Part shown: in pieces, positions 7,477 to 14,702 of the stretch
How the letters are laid out: each line of letters opens with the position of its first letter
Numbering within the stretch: position 1 is the first letter of the stretch
Source: Lachnospiraceae bacterium
GTDB lineage: Bacteria > Bacillota > Clostridia > Lachnospirales > Lachnospiraceae
Assembly (NCBI GenBank): GCA_003535955.1
Contig: DPZM01000158.1
Span: forward strand, 1 to 14,702
Direction of reading: 5' to 3'
DNA length: 14,702 nucleotides
The notes under the pieces: model-generated
Database searches by the model: none
Told to the model about the DNA's origin: nothing
The model's input: the letters and a program-made list of their open reading frames with translations, nothing else
Translations under genes and position numbers: made by a program

Positions 7477-8972
7477 ATACTGTCTCTCTCCCAATCAAAG
7501 GCGCGTTTTACGGCCTTCTTCCATCCGTTTATTCTCTCCCTGCGCTCACTGTCAGTGATAGAGGGCATGAAGGTTGTATCGCTCTTCCAGTTTCTGCATA
7601 CATCCTCTTTATTCTTCCAATAGCCGACGGCAAGGCCTGCAAGGTAGGCAGCGCCCATAGCGGTCGTCTCTACACAGGCCGGCCGTATTACGGGAGCCCC
7701 CGCAATATCCGCCTGAACCTGCATGAGAAAGTCATTGGCGCTTGCGCCTCCGTCAACCTTGAGGGTCGATAAGGGGATGCCCGAATCGGATTCCATTGCC
7801 TTTATGACTTCATCCGCGGAATAGGCTATGGATTCGAGGGTCGCACGTATTATATGATATTTATTTACGCCTCTTGTAAGACCTACTATAGCCCCCCTGG
7901 CATATTGGTCCCAGTAGGGCGCGCCAAGGCCGGTGAAGGCAGGTACAACATAGCAGCCGCCTGTATCGGGAACCTTTCTTGCCATATAATCGGAATCCGC
8001 TGCAGAATCGATAAGACGCATTTCATCACGTAACCATTGTACGGCAGCACCTGCGACAAATATCGATCCCTCCAGAGCGTAATTTATCCTGTTATCAAGC
8101 CCCCAGGCAATTGTGGTCACAAGGCCGTTTTTTGAATAGATCGGTTTTTCTCCGGTATTCATAAGAAGAAAACAGCCTGTGCCATAGGTGTTCTTGGCTT
8201 CTCCCTTTTCAAAACAGGTCTGGCCGAAGAGGGCAGCCTGCTGGTCACCTGCGGCTCCGGCTATCGGAATGGGACCTCCGAAGAATGCCTCATCGGTTTC
8301 CCCGTAGACTAAGCTGTTCGGAAGAGGGGTTGGGAGCATGCATTTTGGGATGTTAAGTTCCTTTAGGATATCATCATCCCATTTGAGGGTATTGATGTTA
8401 AAGAGCATCGTCCTGCTGGCGTTGGAGTAATCGGTTATATGAACCCTGCCTTTGGTCAGCTTCCAGATGAGCCAGGTTTCGACGGTTCCAAACAATAACT
8501 CCCCTTTTTCCGCCCGTTCTCTTACTCCTTTAACGTTTTCGAGTATCCAATGAAGCTTGGTTGCGGAAAAATAGGCATCGATGATAAGCCCTGTCTTTTC
8601 TCGGAATGTATCCGTGAGTCCTTTGGCAACAAGTGAATCACAGAATTCGCTGGTTCTGCGGCATTGCCAGACGATGGCATTGTATACAGGATCTCCGGTT
8701 TCTTTATCCCATACAACTACCGTTTCGCGCTGGTTGGTAATGCCTATTGCAGCTATCTGGTCATATGTTGCGCCTATCTTGCTCATGGCTTCGACACATA
8801 CCCCGAGCTGTGTTGACCATATCTCGGATGCGTTGTGTTCAACCCACCCCGGTTTAGGGAAGATCTGAGTAAATTCCTTCTGGGCGATCGAGCATATCTG
8901 TCCCTGTTCATTAAAGAGGATGGCACGGTTGGATGTTGTTCCGGCATCCAGTGCCATAACGTATTTTTGCAT
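7473..8972 (-). CDS. glpK: Glycerol kinase
   Basis: A 499-residue FGGY-family kinase that phosphorylates glycerol to sn-glycerol-3-phosphate with ATP, in the cytoplasm. The N-terminus YVMALDAGTTSNRAI is the first phosphate-binding loop. GITNQRETVVVWD, the glycerol-binding QCRRT segment (103-107), IAGAAGDQQAALFGQ and DGGASANDFLMQ are all typical, and the length matches the family. AGGAG lies 7 bases before the ATG at 8972. The frame stays open 130 codons further upstream, but that extension has no similarity to GlpK and overlaps the divergent gene. Around residues 227-232 the sequence is DEAFFG, where PTS-regulated kinases of Enterococcus-type Firmicutes have a phosphorylatable His, so HPr control may be absent. 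First gene of a three-gene operon. No glycerol facilitator gene is in the window. Confidence 0.97.
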   Translation of the reverse strand: MQKYVMALDAGTTSNRAILFNEQGQICSIAQKEFTQIFPKPGWVEHNASEIWSTQLGVCVEAMSKIGATYDQIAAIGITNQRETVVVWDKETGDPVYNAIVWQCRRTSEFCDSLVAKGLTDTFREKTGLIIDAYFSATKLHWILENVKGVRERAEKGELLFGTVETWLIWKLTKGRVHITDYSNASRTMLFNINTLKWDDDILKELNIPKCMLPTPLPNSLVYGETDEAFFGGPIPIAGAAGDQQAALFGQTCFEKGEAKNTYGTGCFLLMNTGEKPIYSKNGLVTTIAWGLDNRINYALEGSIFVAGAAVQWLRDEMRLIDSAADSDYMARKVPDTGGCYVVPAFTGLGAPYWDQYARGAIVGLTRGVNKYHIIRATLESIAYSADEVIKAMESDSGIPLSTLKVDGGASANDFLMQVQADIAGAPVIRPACVETTAMGAAYLAGLAVGYWKNKEDVCRNWKSDTTFMPSITDSERRERINGWKKAVKRAFDWERDSI

Positions 8973-9050
8973 AAGCCTTCTCCTTCCTATGCGTATATAG
9001 TATATTTTACACCCAAATGATGATCTGTAATAGATATTTCTTTCTTTGCG

Positions 9051-9079
9051 TTGCATTTGATATTGTTTGTATATATAAT
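9051..9079 (+). promoter_or_regulatory. Promoter of the esterase gene
   Basis: TTGCAT (9051-9056) is followed after exactly 17 bases by a perfect TATAAT (9074-9079). Transcription should start near 9086, with GGGAGG at 9105-9110 as ribosome site. The -35 region (TGCGTTGCA at 9048-9056) is a small imperfect palindrome. A promoter for glpK must lie on the other strand between 8990 and 9050, but no convincing -35/-10 pair was found there. Confidence 0.75.
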
Positions 9080-9114
9080 TACCGTCAGATAAGGGCAGGA
9101 GCCCGGGAGGTAAT

Positions 9115-11049
9115 ATGGAAAACCTGAGACTACCAAGGCTTATAAGTGACGGAATGGTACTGCAAAGGGATAAAAAGGCACATATCTGGGGATATGACAA
9201 ACCCGGAAGGGATGTGACCGTGTCTTTTCGTGACAAAGAGTATAAGACAGTGGCAGATACTGAAGGATTTTTTGAAGTATGGCTCGATCCCGCTCCTTTC
9301 GGAGGACCTTTCGCGATGAAGGTATATGATGATTTCGGTGAGTCGGTACTTGTTGAGGACATCCTGATAGGAGAAGTATGGCTGTGCTCGGGTCAGTCCA
9401 ACATGGAGCTTCCAATGAACAGGGTTAAGGACATGTTCCCGGAAGATATAAAGAATTGTGAATGCCCCGGGATAAGGACATTTAAGATAAAGGAAGATGT
9501 TGATTTTAATGGTCCGCTTGACGAACCTGAAACGGGGGAGTGGAAAAAACCGTCTTCCGATAATATTCTGGATTTTTCGGCCCTTGGATATTACTTCGCA
9601 AGAGAGTTAAACGGCATGACAGGAATACCTGTCGGTTTTATAGATGCAAGTCTTGGCGGCTCCAAGATCCATTGCTGGATGAGCTCTAAGATGCTTGAGG
9701 GCTATGATGATAAGTTAAAAGAGGCCGAAAGGTACGCTGACGACACCTTCAGAGAATCCGTCCTTAAGGATAATACAGACAGGCCGGAAGCGTGGCACAA
9801 AGCCCTTGATGAGAAGGATGCCGGCCGCGTGGGCAGGTGGGAATCCGCTGATACGGATGACTCTGAATGGGACAGGATCCTTCTTCCCGGATTCCTGAGA
9901 GAGACTCCGATAGGTAATTTTCTGGGGTGCGTTTACTTCAGAAAAACCTTTGATGTACCAAAGGGGCTTGCTGGGAAGGAAGCAAGGCTCTGGCTTGGAA
10001 CCCTTGTTGACAGCGATAATACTTATATTAACGGTACTTTGGTCGGGACAACCGATTATCAGTATCCTCCGAGAAAATACGGTATACCGGCCGGACTTCT
10101 TAAAGAGGGTAAGAACAATATAACCGTAAGGCTTAAGAGTGAGTACTATCTTGAATTCATGCCGGGACAGGTTAGTGGGGCAAGGTTTACTCCGGGCAAG
10201 GAATATAAGATATTCAATGATGAGTATACGATCGACCTTGCCGGTGAGTGGAAGTACAAGGTGGGAGCCCATGCAGACTGCGAGGCACCGAGACAGGATT
10301 TTGTAAGCTGGAAGCCGATGGGTTTATATAATGCGATGACTGCCCCCTGCCATAAATATGTCATAGGCGGCGTGAACTGGTATCAGGGTGAATCCGACTG
10401 CGAGGAAAGAGAAGAGTATACGGATCTTTTTAAGAGGATGGTAAAGGGTTACAGGGAAGCATGGAATGATGACGGCCTTAAATTCTACATTGTGCAGCTT
10501 CCGAACTTTACGATAGACAACAATCCCGATTCGGACGCCTGGACGGGGATGAGGGAGATATTAAGAAAAATACCCGAATCAATAAGCGGGTGCGACAGTA
10601 TAGTCTCCATAGATCTGGGTGAGGATAATGATCTTCATCCTCAGAACAAAAAGGATATGGGACGGCGTCTTGCCCTCCTGGCTGCTCATGATGTATGTGG
10701 ACAGGATGTAGTATGCCATGGTCCGTCCATTAAGAAATTCATGTGTGTAAAGAAGAACGATATGGCTGAGATAACCCTTAATATGTCTGATACGGGTGAA
10801 GGTCTGATCGTCATGGGAGCAAACGGTAAGGGCGGGGATAAGAAGGTGACGGATTTTTTTGTTGTGGATGATCACGGAAATAAGTTTAAGGCCGCTGTGG
10901 ACGTTGCAAAGGATAAGCTTATATTAAAGGTGGAGGGTCTTGAGCATTCGGTCAGGGAGATCCGATACTGTTACAGCCAGACTAATTCCGGAGCCCTCAT
11001 ATACAATTCCATGGGTCTGCCAATGAGCCCCGGAAGATATCTCATCTGA
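9115..11049 (+). CDS. Sialate O-acetylesterase-family SGNH hydrolase
   Basis: A 644-residue esterase of the sialate O-acetylesterase family (DUF303/CE6-related). It removes acetyl groups from sugars such as sialic acids or xylan units. The catalytic serine block CSGQSNME is at 91-98 (Ser95). GGSKI (181-185), WYQGESD (422-428) and DLHPQNK with the catalytic His508 complete the SGNH blocks. Between them, residues of about 240-345 form a jelly-roll-like insert (YFRKTFDVP, YINGTLVG, GKNNITVRL), known in larger members and resembling the GH2 sugar-binding domain. No signal peptide is present, so it probably works in the cytoplasm on imported glycans. The start is set by GGGAGG 4 bases before the ATG. 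Transcribed alone, divergent from glpK. The exact substrate is not decided by sequence. Confidence 0.92.
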   Translation: MENLRLPRLISDGMVLQRDKKAHIWGYDKPGRDVTVSFRDKEYKTVADTEGFFEVWLDPAPFGGPFAMKVYDDFGESVLVEDILIGEVWLCSGQSNMELPMNRVKDMFPEDIKNCECPGIRTFKIKEDVDFNGPLDEPETGEWKKPSSDNILDFSALGYYFARELNGMTGIPVGFIDASLGGSKIHCWMSSKMLEGYDDKLKEAERYADDTFRESVLKDNTDRPEAWHKALDEKDAGRVGRWESADTDDSEWDRILLPGFLRETPIGNFLGCVYFRKTFDVPKGLAGKEARLWLGTLVDSDNTYINGTLVGTTDYQYPPRKYGIPAGLLKEGKNNITVRLKSEYYLEFMPGQVSGARFTPGKEYKIFNDEYTIDLAGEWKYKVGAHADCEAPRQDFVSWKPMGLYNAMTAPCHKYVIGGVNWYQGESDCEEREEYTDLFKRMVKGYREAWNDDGLKFYIVQLPNFTIDNNPDSDAWTGMREILRKIPESISGCDSIVSIDLGEDNDLHPQNKKDMGRRLALLAAHDVCGQDVVCHGPSIKKFMCVKKNDMAEITLNMSDTGEGLIVMGANGKGGDKKVTDFFVVDDHGNKFKAAVDVAKDKLILKVEGLEHSVREIRYCYSQTNSGALIYNSMGLPMSPGRYLI

Positions 11050-11052
11050 AGA

Positions 11053-12795
11053 TCAATCATCTGAAGGAGCTTTCTTCACTACTTTTTTCACGATCTTTTT
11101 TCGGATCACTTTTCTTACAACCTTTTTCGTTCCGGTTTTTTCCTCCCTCAGAATGACGGCTTTTGTACTGCTGTTTTGCTCCTGCTGAGGGAGTTTATCC
11201 TTTATGAGCATATCATCAGGTTTCGTATCGGTGTCTGTCTGTTCTAAGGGGGCTTCTGCAATATCCGTAACGGTTATTATCTCTTCCGGTTCGGATCCCG
11301 TAAATACATCCGCGAACCACAGATACCCGTTTCTTCCCTTCTCCTTGGTTTCGTAAAGGGCAGTGTCAGCACATTTCTTAAGGGCTGACAGGTTGTCGGC
11401 ATCCTGGGGGAAACGGGCCGCGCCGGCCGAGAAACTGAACATGAAATCATCGCTGTCGTTCTTTTCGCCGTCTATATTGATGGCATGAACATCATCAGTG
11501 GTCTTTTTAAGCCATTCGCTAACCGAATCAACTGTATCTGTATTAGTGAGTACAACAAATTCATCACCGCCGAAGCGTGATATTATGCCGTCTTCGGAGA
11601 AATTAGCCTTTAATATATCACAAAAAGCAACCAAAAGTCTGTCTCCGGCATCATGCCCGAACCGGTCATTTACCTGCTTGAAATAATCTATATCGAAGAA
11701 AATGAGAGCACAGTCATGGCCGCGTGACAGCCATTTTTCGGCCGCAAGATCGAAGGCACGTCTGTTAAAGGCACCTGTCAGAGGATCATGTATGGATAAG
11801 CTGTTAAGCACTTCATTGTCCCTTTGCGACAACCTGTACATATTGGTTATGAGCACGATGACCGCTATGAGCAATACCGAAAGGAACACAAGGACGTAGT
11901 TCCTGAAGGTATTCATTGTTGCCGACAGGGCTTTGCTGGGGATGCGTACCACAACATACCAGCCCGGCATACTGCTTATTACTGAACAGTGCTGGGAGTA
12001 GATGGTATTCCCTATCGAGTAGCTTATGCCGATGTTGTCTTCAAGAGAGGTGGCCCTGTTAAGCCATTCATTGTATATCGGGCGGTCTTCCTTATTGACA
12101 TTCTGCATGGTCAGATATGCATTGGTCCAACTTCCGGTTGCATGTTCGTCGGCGCCTGCACACTGAATGATATTCGCAGATCCGGCGTCCATAAGCCATA
12201 TTTCGATATCATCCTCAAGAGACTGGGTAACAGCGACCTCCTGCAGCTTCTTAAGCATATAGGTGGTGAACATATAGCCGCGGAGTCCGCCACCATATTC
12301 AAAAACAGAAAACATGGTAATGACCGGCAGGCCGTAAACAGACGATCTGTAGGGGGCCGACATTGATACCGGATCGGCTTTTCTGGCTGTGTCAAGCAGG
12401 TGCCACTTGTTAAATTCTGCCTCTTCTTCAGCAGTTGCATAAAGGCTGCCGGATGCATCGATAAAACCGATACTTAAGTAATCGGCCTTTTTGTATCCTT
12501 TGAGTGTTTCATAGATCTCATCAGGAGACGAGAATGTCTGTGCCGACAAAACGGAAGCCATACTCTGGGTTGACTGGGTCATGAAGTCGATCGAGGAGTT
12601 CATTTTTTCAGACATTATTGTGCATATCTCCCCGGAAAGATGCTGATCATGTCTTGATATGAGACGGTTGAAGGCGACGATCAGCAGAGCTATTGCAAGC
12701 ATAAATACCGTAAGGCAGATAAAGAGAGTATAGTAAAATGATCTTCCGCCCTTTATTAAGTTTATATCTTTTTCATCTTTTTTATTTCTACTCAT
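11053..12795 (-). CDS. Membrane diguanylate cyclase (Cache-like sensor plus GGDEF) with a polybasic tail
   Basis: A 580-residue membrane protein that makes c-di-GMP from GTP. A first membrane helix (about 20-43) and a second (about 299-319) enclose an extracytoplasmic region of about 255 residues resembling a double Cache sensor (for example YLSIGFIDASGSLYAT and PGWYVVVRIP). The GGDEF domain starts at DPLTGAFNRR (337-346) and holds an intact FGGDEF active site (409-413). The RxxD inhibitory site is missing (SEDG at that place), so product inhibition is unlikely. After the domain, residues 504-556 are acidic and Thr/Pro-rich, and 557-575 are a Lys/Val/Arg/Ile repeat. The ATG at 12795, 7 bases after the upstream stop, is preferred over an in-frame TTG at 12828. 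Second gene of an operon with the binding lipoprotein. Confidence 0.92.
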   Translation of the reverse strand: MSRNKKDEKDINLIKGGRSFYYTLFICLTVFMLAIALLIVAFNRLISRHDQHLSGEICTIMSEKMNSSIDFMTQSTQSMASVLSAQTFSSPDEIYETLKGYKKADYLSIGFIDASGSLYATAEEEAEFNKWHLLDTARKADPVSMSAPYRSSVYGLPVITMFSVFEYGGGLRGYMFTTYMLKKLQEVAVTQSLEDDIEIWLMDAGSANIIQCAGADEHATGSWTNAYLTMQNVNKEDRPIYNEWLNRATSLEDNIGISYSIGNTIYSQHCSVISSMPGWYVVVRIPSKALSATMNTFRNYVLVFLSVLLIAVIVLITNMYRLSQRDNEVLNSLSIHDPLTGAFNRRAFDLAAEKWLSRGHDCALIFFDIDYFKQVNDRFGHDAGDRLLVAFCDILKANFSEDGIISRFGGDEFVVLTNTDTVDSVSEWLKKTTDDVHAINIDGEKNDSDDFMFSFSAGAARFPQDADNLSALKKCADTALYETKEKGRNGYLWFADVFTGSEPEEIITVTDIAEAPLEQTDTDTKPDDMLIKDKLPQQEQNSSTKAVILREEKTGTKKVVRKVIRKKIVKKVVKKAPSDD

Positions 12796-12802
12796 GGCGT
12801 CT

Positions 12803-13846
12803 TTAATTATGCTTAAGCAGTTCTTCAACGTCAGGATCCGTAAGGGTATCTCTGTTGACAGTCACAACACCTGTGTCTTCGAACCTTATGGGTTGGATGT
12901 CTCCCTTAAGGATCGATAAAACCGATCCCACAGCCTTGCTGCCCATATCGTACTGGCGCTGCAGCATTGTTGAAGCACAGTAATCGGGTGATTCTATGAG
13001 TTCCTTCATTTCATCCGAGAAGTCAAATCCGACAACAACAATATCGGTTCTTGATTTGTCCTTGACGATATTGCATAAGACCCGGGTCGGACCGTTATTT
13101 GTCCCATACAGACCACATGTATTCGGGTGTTCCTTAAGGAAGTCCTCCGCAAGCTCGTCCCCTATATCTATATTTCCGTTGCAGTTCATGATGTCCGATG
13201 CGATGGTCCAATTGACCGGAGCATTTTCGAACCAGTACTTGTAGAAGCCCGCAAGACGTTCGTTTATTGTCTGGGATGTAGCCATTCCGACCATTATACC
13301 GACACATAATTTTTCATCCTCCAAACGTCCCTTGGCGTGAAGCTGACGGAGCATTTCGCGTGCGGCATTCTGTCCGGCAAGAAGATTGTCGGTCATATAA
13401 CAGATGTCATAGCTTTCGGTATTGGCAGCTGTATCTATAAGTACTATAGGTATGCCGGCGTTATGTATATTCTCGATATCGGGAGCCAGCTCGATAGAAT
13501 CATCCGGAGCAAGTATTATGGCATCGGCATTTCTTGAAAGAGCCTCCTCAATCAGTTTACGCTGGCCCTTCCAGTCGATCTCATTGGTCGTGCCACCGCA
13601 GTATACATTGCAGCCGAGAGCTTCCCCGGCATCTTTAACACCGTTTATCATAACCTGCCAGTAGCTTGAATCGACGAGCTTGACAATGAGATATATGTCA
13701 GTTCGCCCTTCAACGATCCCGGTTACGGGCTCGAATTCACTAAGGGGAGGGGTTCCCGCCTCGGCCGGGGCATCGCCTTTGGAGCAGGCGGTTAAACAGG
13801 AAAGTGATATTAATAATGACAGTATAAATATACCGATCCTTCTCAT
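12803..13846 (-). CDS. Solute-binding lipoprotein (Peripla_BP_4 / sugar-binding type I fold)
   Basis: A 347-residue extracellular lipoprotein. Residues 1-21 are a lipoprotein signal with lipobox LTAC (lipidated Cys21), followed by a flexible Ala/Pro/Glu linker. The rest is a type I periplasmic-binding fold like the ribose/galactose binders: DIYLIVKLVDSSYWQVMINGVKDAG, then NADAIILAPDDS, IPIVLIDTAA, GLYGTNNGPTRVL and VVVGFDFSDEM. It should bind a sugar or similar small molecule. No ABC permease or ATPase gene is adjacent. The next gene is a diguanylate cyclase, suggesting a sensory rather than transport role. The ATG at 13846 has GGAG 10 bases before it and puts the signal peptide at the N-terminus. 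The longer frame to 13891 would add fifteen residues before it. Confidence 0.92.
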   Translation of the reverse strand: MRRIGIFILSLLISLSCLTACSKGDAPAEAGTPPLSEFEPVTGIVEGRTDIYLIVKLVDSSYWQVMINGVKDAGEALGCNVYCGGTTNEIDWKGQRKLIEEALSRNADAIILAPDDSIELAPDIENIHNAGIPIVLIDTAANTESYDICYMTDNLLAGQNAAREMLRQLHAKGRLEDEKLCVGIMVGMATSQTINERLAGFYKYWFENAPVNWTIASDIMNCNGNIDIGDELAEDFLKEHPNTCGLYGTNNGPTRVLCNIVKDKSRTDIVVVGFDFSDEMKELIESPDYCASTMLQRQYDMGSKAVGSVLSILKGDIQPIRFEDTGVVTVNRDTLTDPDVEELLKHN

Positions 13847-13898
13847 GTCACATTTACTCCATAATATATATTCTAATTCAAAATAACACAAAAAAACA

Positions 13899-13912
13899 TG
13901 ATTTGTAAATCA
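13899..13912. promoter_or_regulatory. Inverted repeat upstream of the lipoprotein gene
   Basis: TGATTT (13899-13904), two bases, then AAATCA (13907-13912) form a 6-bp inverted repeat 52 bases upstream of the lipoprotein ATG. On the minus strand it overlaps TTTACA, a possible -35 element. It could be an operator for the lipoprotein/diguanylate cyclase operon, but A/T-rich repeats of this size also occur by chance. Confidence 0.3.
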
Positions 13913-13974
13913 AATACCCATGGTAATCTTCCACTAAAATGTTAGTTGTATTATGTGAAAAATCCCATCTTTAC

Positions 13975-13990
13975 CGCTGACATGTCAGCG
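13975..13990. promoter_or_regulatory. Operator-like perfect 16-base palindrome
   Basis: CGCTGACATGTCAGCG is a perfect palindrome with the core TGACATGTCA. It contains the -35 hexamer of the GntR-family gene promoter, so a bound repressor would block RNA polymerase. The form suits a dimeric winged-helix GntR/FCD regulator, and the adjacent gene encodes one. Autoregulation is inferred, not shown. Confidence 0.7.
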
Positions 13991-14005
13991 TGGTATATTT
14001 AAAAT
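13977..14005 (+). promoter_or_regulatory. Promoter of the GntR-family gene
   Basis: CTGACA (13977-13982, 5 of 6 matches) is followed after 17 bases by TAAAAT (14000-14005, 5 of 6). Predicted start is near 14012, giving a leader of about 53 bases with AAGGAG before the ATG. The -35 lies inside the first operator-like palindrome. Confidence 0.65.
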
Positions 14006-14010
14006 AATGG

Positions 14011-14020
14011 TAACATGTCA
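14011..14020. promoter_or_regulatory. Second operator-like site
   Basis: TAACATGTCA repeats the core TGACATGTCA of the upstream palindrome with one change. Its centre is 33 bases from the first, close to three helical turns, which would let two dimers bind the same face of the DNA. It lies at the predicted transcription start. Confidence 0.5.
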
Positions 14021-14064
14021 GTTGCCGGGATGCAAGCCATTAACACAGTGAAGGAGAGCCTAAG

Positions 14065-14702
14065 ATGAACAGTTCGTTAAACGTGCAGACCTATGAGAAG
14101 CTTAAGCGGGACATCATGACGCTGGCACTTATGCCCGGAGAACCGGTATCGGCCGCCAAGATAGCCGAGAGATATAATGTCAGCCGGACACCTGCAAGGG
14201 AGGCCCTGGTGAAGCTTGAGGGTGAAGCGCTGGTAGACATATATCCCCAGTCCGCGTCTGTAATATCAAAGATCGATATAGACCGGGCGGAACAGGAATG
14301 GTTTGTGAGGAGGACACTGGAGATGGGTGTTGTGGACGGGCTTTTTGAGCACGCCACGGATAATGATATTGAGACCATGCGGGAACTGAATGAGGAAATG
14401 AAAGTGGTTTCGAAGAAGATGACGGATCCCGATATGATCTATGAATACTTAAGATGTGACAACGAATTCCATACCGTGGCATTTCTGGCGGCGGGCCAGG
14501 ACCTGGCAGCCGAGCTTGTTGCCAATTCAATGGCCCACTATAACAGGATCCGTCTCCTCATAGATATGGAGAACGCCAATAAGGACAGAACACTTGCGAC
14601 CCACAGTCAGCTCATAAAATGCATAGAACAGAAGGATAAGGAGAGTTACAGAACACTTCTGTACAAGCATATATCATATTTCAAGAATGATATTGAGATA
14701 CT
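14065..14702 (+). CDS. GntR-family transcriptional regulator, FCD (FadR-like) subfamily, C-terminus cut
   Basis: The first 212 residues are visible before the window edge, probably nearly the whole protein (family about 220-240). Residues 5-67 are the winged helix: TYEKLKRDIMTLALMPGEPVS, then IAERYNVSRTPAREALVKLE with the classic recognition helix. From about 75 on, the all-helical FCD ligand domain follows. Asp132 and His136 (in DNEFH), His180 and His202 match the usual FCD metal-binding set, so it probably binds a small carboxylate or sugar acid through a metal ion. AAGGAG lies 8 bases before the ATG. Operator-like palindromes cover its own promoter. It is divergent from the lipoprotein/diguanylate cyclase operon and may control both. 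The ligand is unknown. Confidence 0.93.
   Translation, partial: MNSSLNVQTYEKLKRDIMTLALMPGEPVSAAKIAERYNVSRTPAREALVKLEGEALVDIYPQSASVISKIDIDRAEQEWFVRRTLEMGVVDGLFEHATDNDIETMRELNEEMKVVSKKMTDPDMIYEYLRCDNEFHTVAFLAAGQDLAAELVANSMAHYNRIRLLIDMENANKDRTLATHSQLIKCIEQKDKESYRTLLYKHISYFKNDIEI

Noticed and set aside
6869..7558. 229-residue plus-strand frame across the GlpA-like and glpK genes
   Set aside because: Serine-rich antisense shadow crossing the junction of two well-supported genes on the other strand.
9044..9060. Catabolite-repression (CcpA) site near TGCGTTGCA in the glpK/esterase intergenic region
   Set aside because: Only a loose palindrome; it does not match the TGNAANCGNNNNCA pattern well enough to call.
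8973..9362. 130-codon open extension upstream of glycerol kinase
   Set aside because: It overlaps the divergent esterase gene and its promoter, has no similarity to GlpK, and the ATG at 8972 has a good ribosome site and the normal family N-terminus.
1..14702. CRISPR arrays, insertion sequences, phage genes, riboswitches
   Set aside because: No spaced direct repeats, transposase or phage-type proteins, terminal inverted repeats or recognisable leader folds were seen on either strand.

Overview
The window looks like chromosomal DNA of an anaerobic, low-to-mid GC Firmicute, most likely a Lachnospiraceae-type Clostridia. This is inferred from several things: strong AGGAGG-type ribosome sites, free use of AGA/AGG and ATA codons, the clostridial style of glycerol-3-phosphate operon, and c-di-GMP and GntR/FCD proteins of clostridial type. 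No mobile element, CRISPR array or rRNA was seen. Species cannot be named from the sequence.

Layout, left to right. (1) 1-600: the 5' end of a secreted or exported protein gene (minus strand, cut by the window edge), a tRNA-Ala(GGC) gene (minus) with two candidate promoters, and a doubtful 52-residue ORF (plus). (2) 613-3840: a cytoplasmic GH13 alpha-amylase-family enzyme (minus) with an unusual Lys/Pro/Glu-rich linker and a small C-terminal domain. It is divergent from a COG2509-type FAD-dependent dehydrogenase (plus) that carries a four-cysteine cluster. (3) 3849-4467: a terminator shared by converging genes, a short secreted helical protein (minus) with its own good promoter, and a strong hairpin closing the next operon. 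(4) 4473-8972: a three-gene glycerol operon on the minus strand. Its order is glycerol kinase, then a GlpA-like FAD/[2Fe-2S] dehydrogenase overlapping it by ATGA, then a GlpB-like flavoprotein fused to a DUF1667 domain. (5) 9115-11049: a sialate O-acetylesterase-family SGNH enzyme (plus), divergent from glpK. (6) 11053-13846: a two-gene operon on the minus strand, a solute-binding lipoprotein followed 7 bases later by a membrane diguanylate cyclase. (7) 13847-14702: a divergent control region with a perfect 16-base palindrome over a promoter, and a GntR/FCD regulator (plus) that runs off the right edge.

How the genes may work together. glpK and the two flavoproteins should convert glycerol to glycerol-3-phosphate and then dihydroxyacetone phosphate, passing electrons through FAD and Fe-S centres. 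The amylase and the esterase fit use of plant or mucin glycans and imported oligosaccharides, since neither has a signal peptide. The most novel-looking part is the right-hand module: a lone sugar-binding-type lipoprotein with no transporter genes beside it, a diguanylate cyclase with an extracytoplasmic sensor, and a divergent GntR/FCD repressor with apparent operators. I infer that it senses an extracellular small molecule and answers through c-di-GMP. Several starts given here are shorter than the longest open frame because a ribosome binding site clearly decides them.
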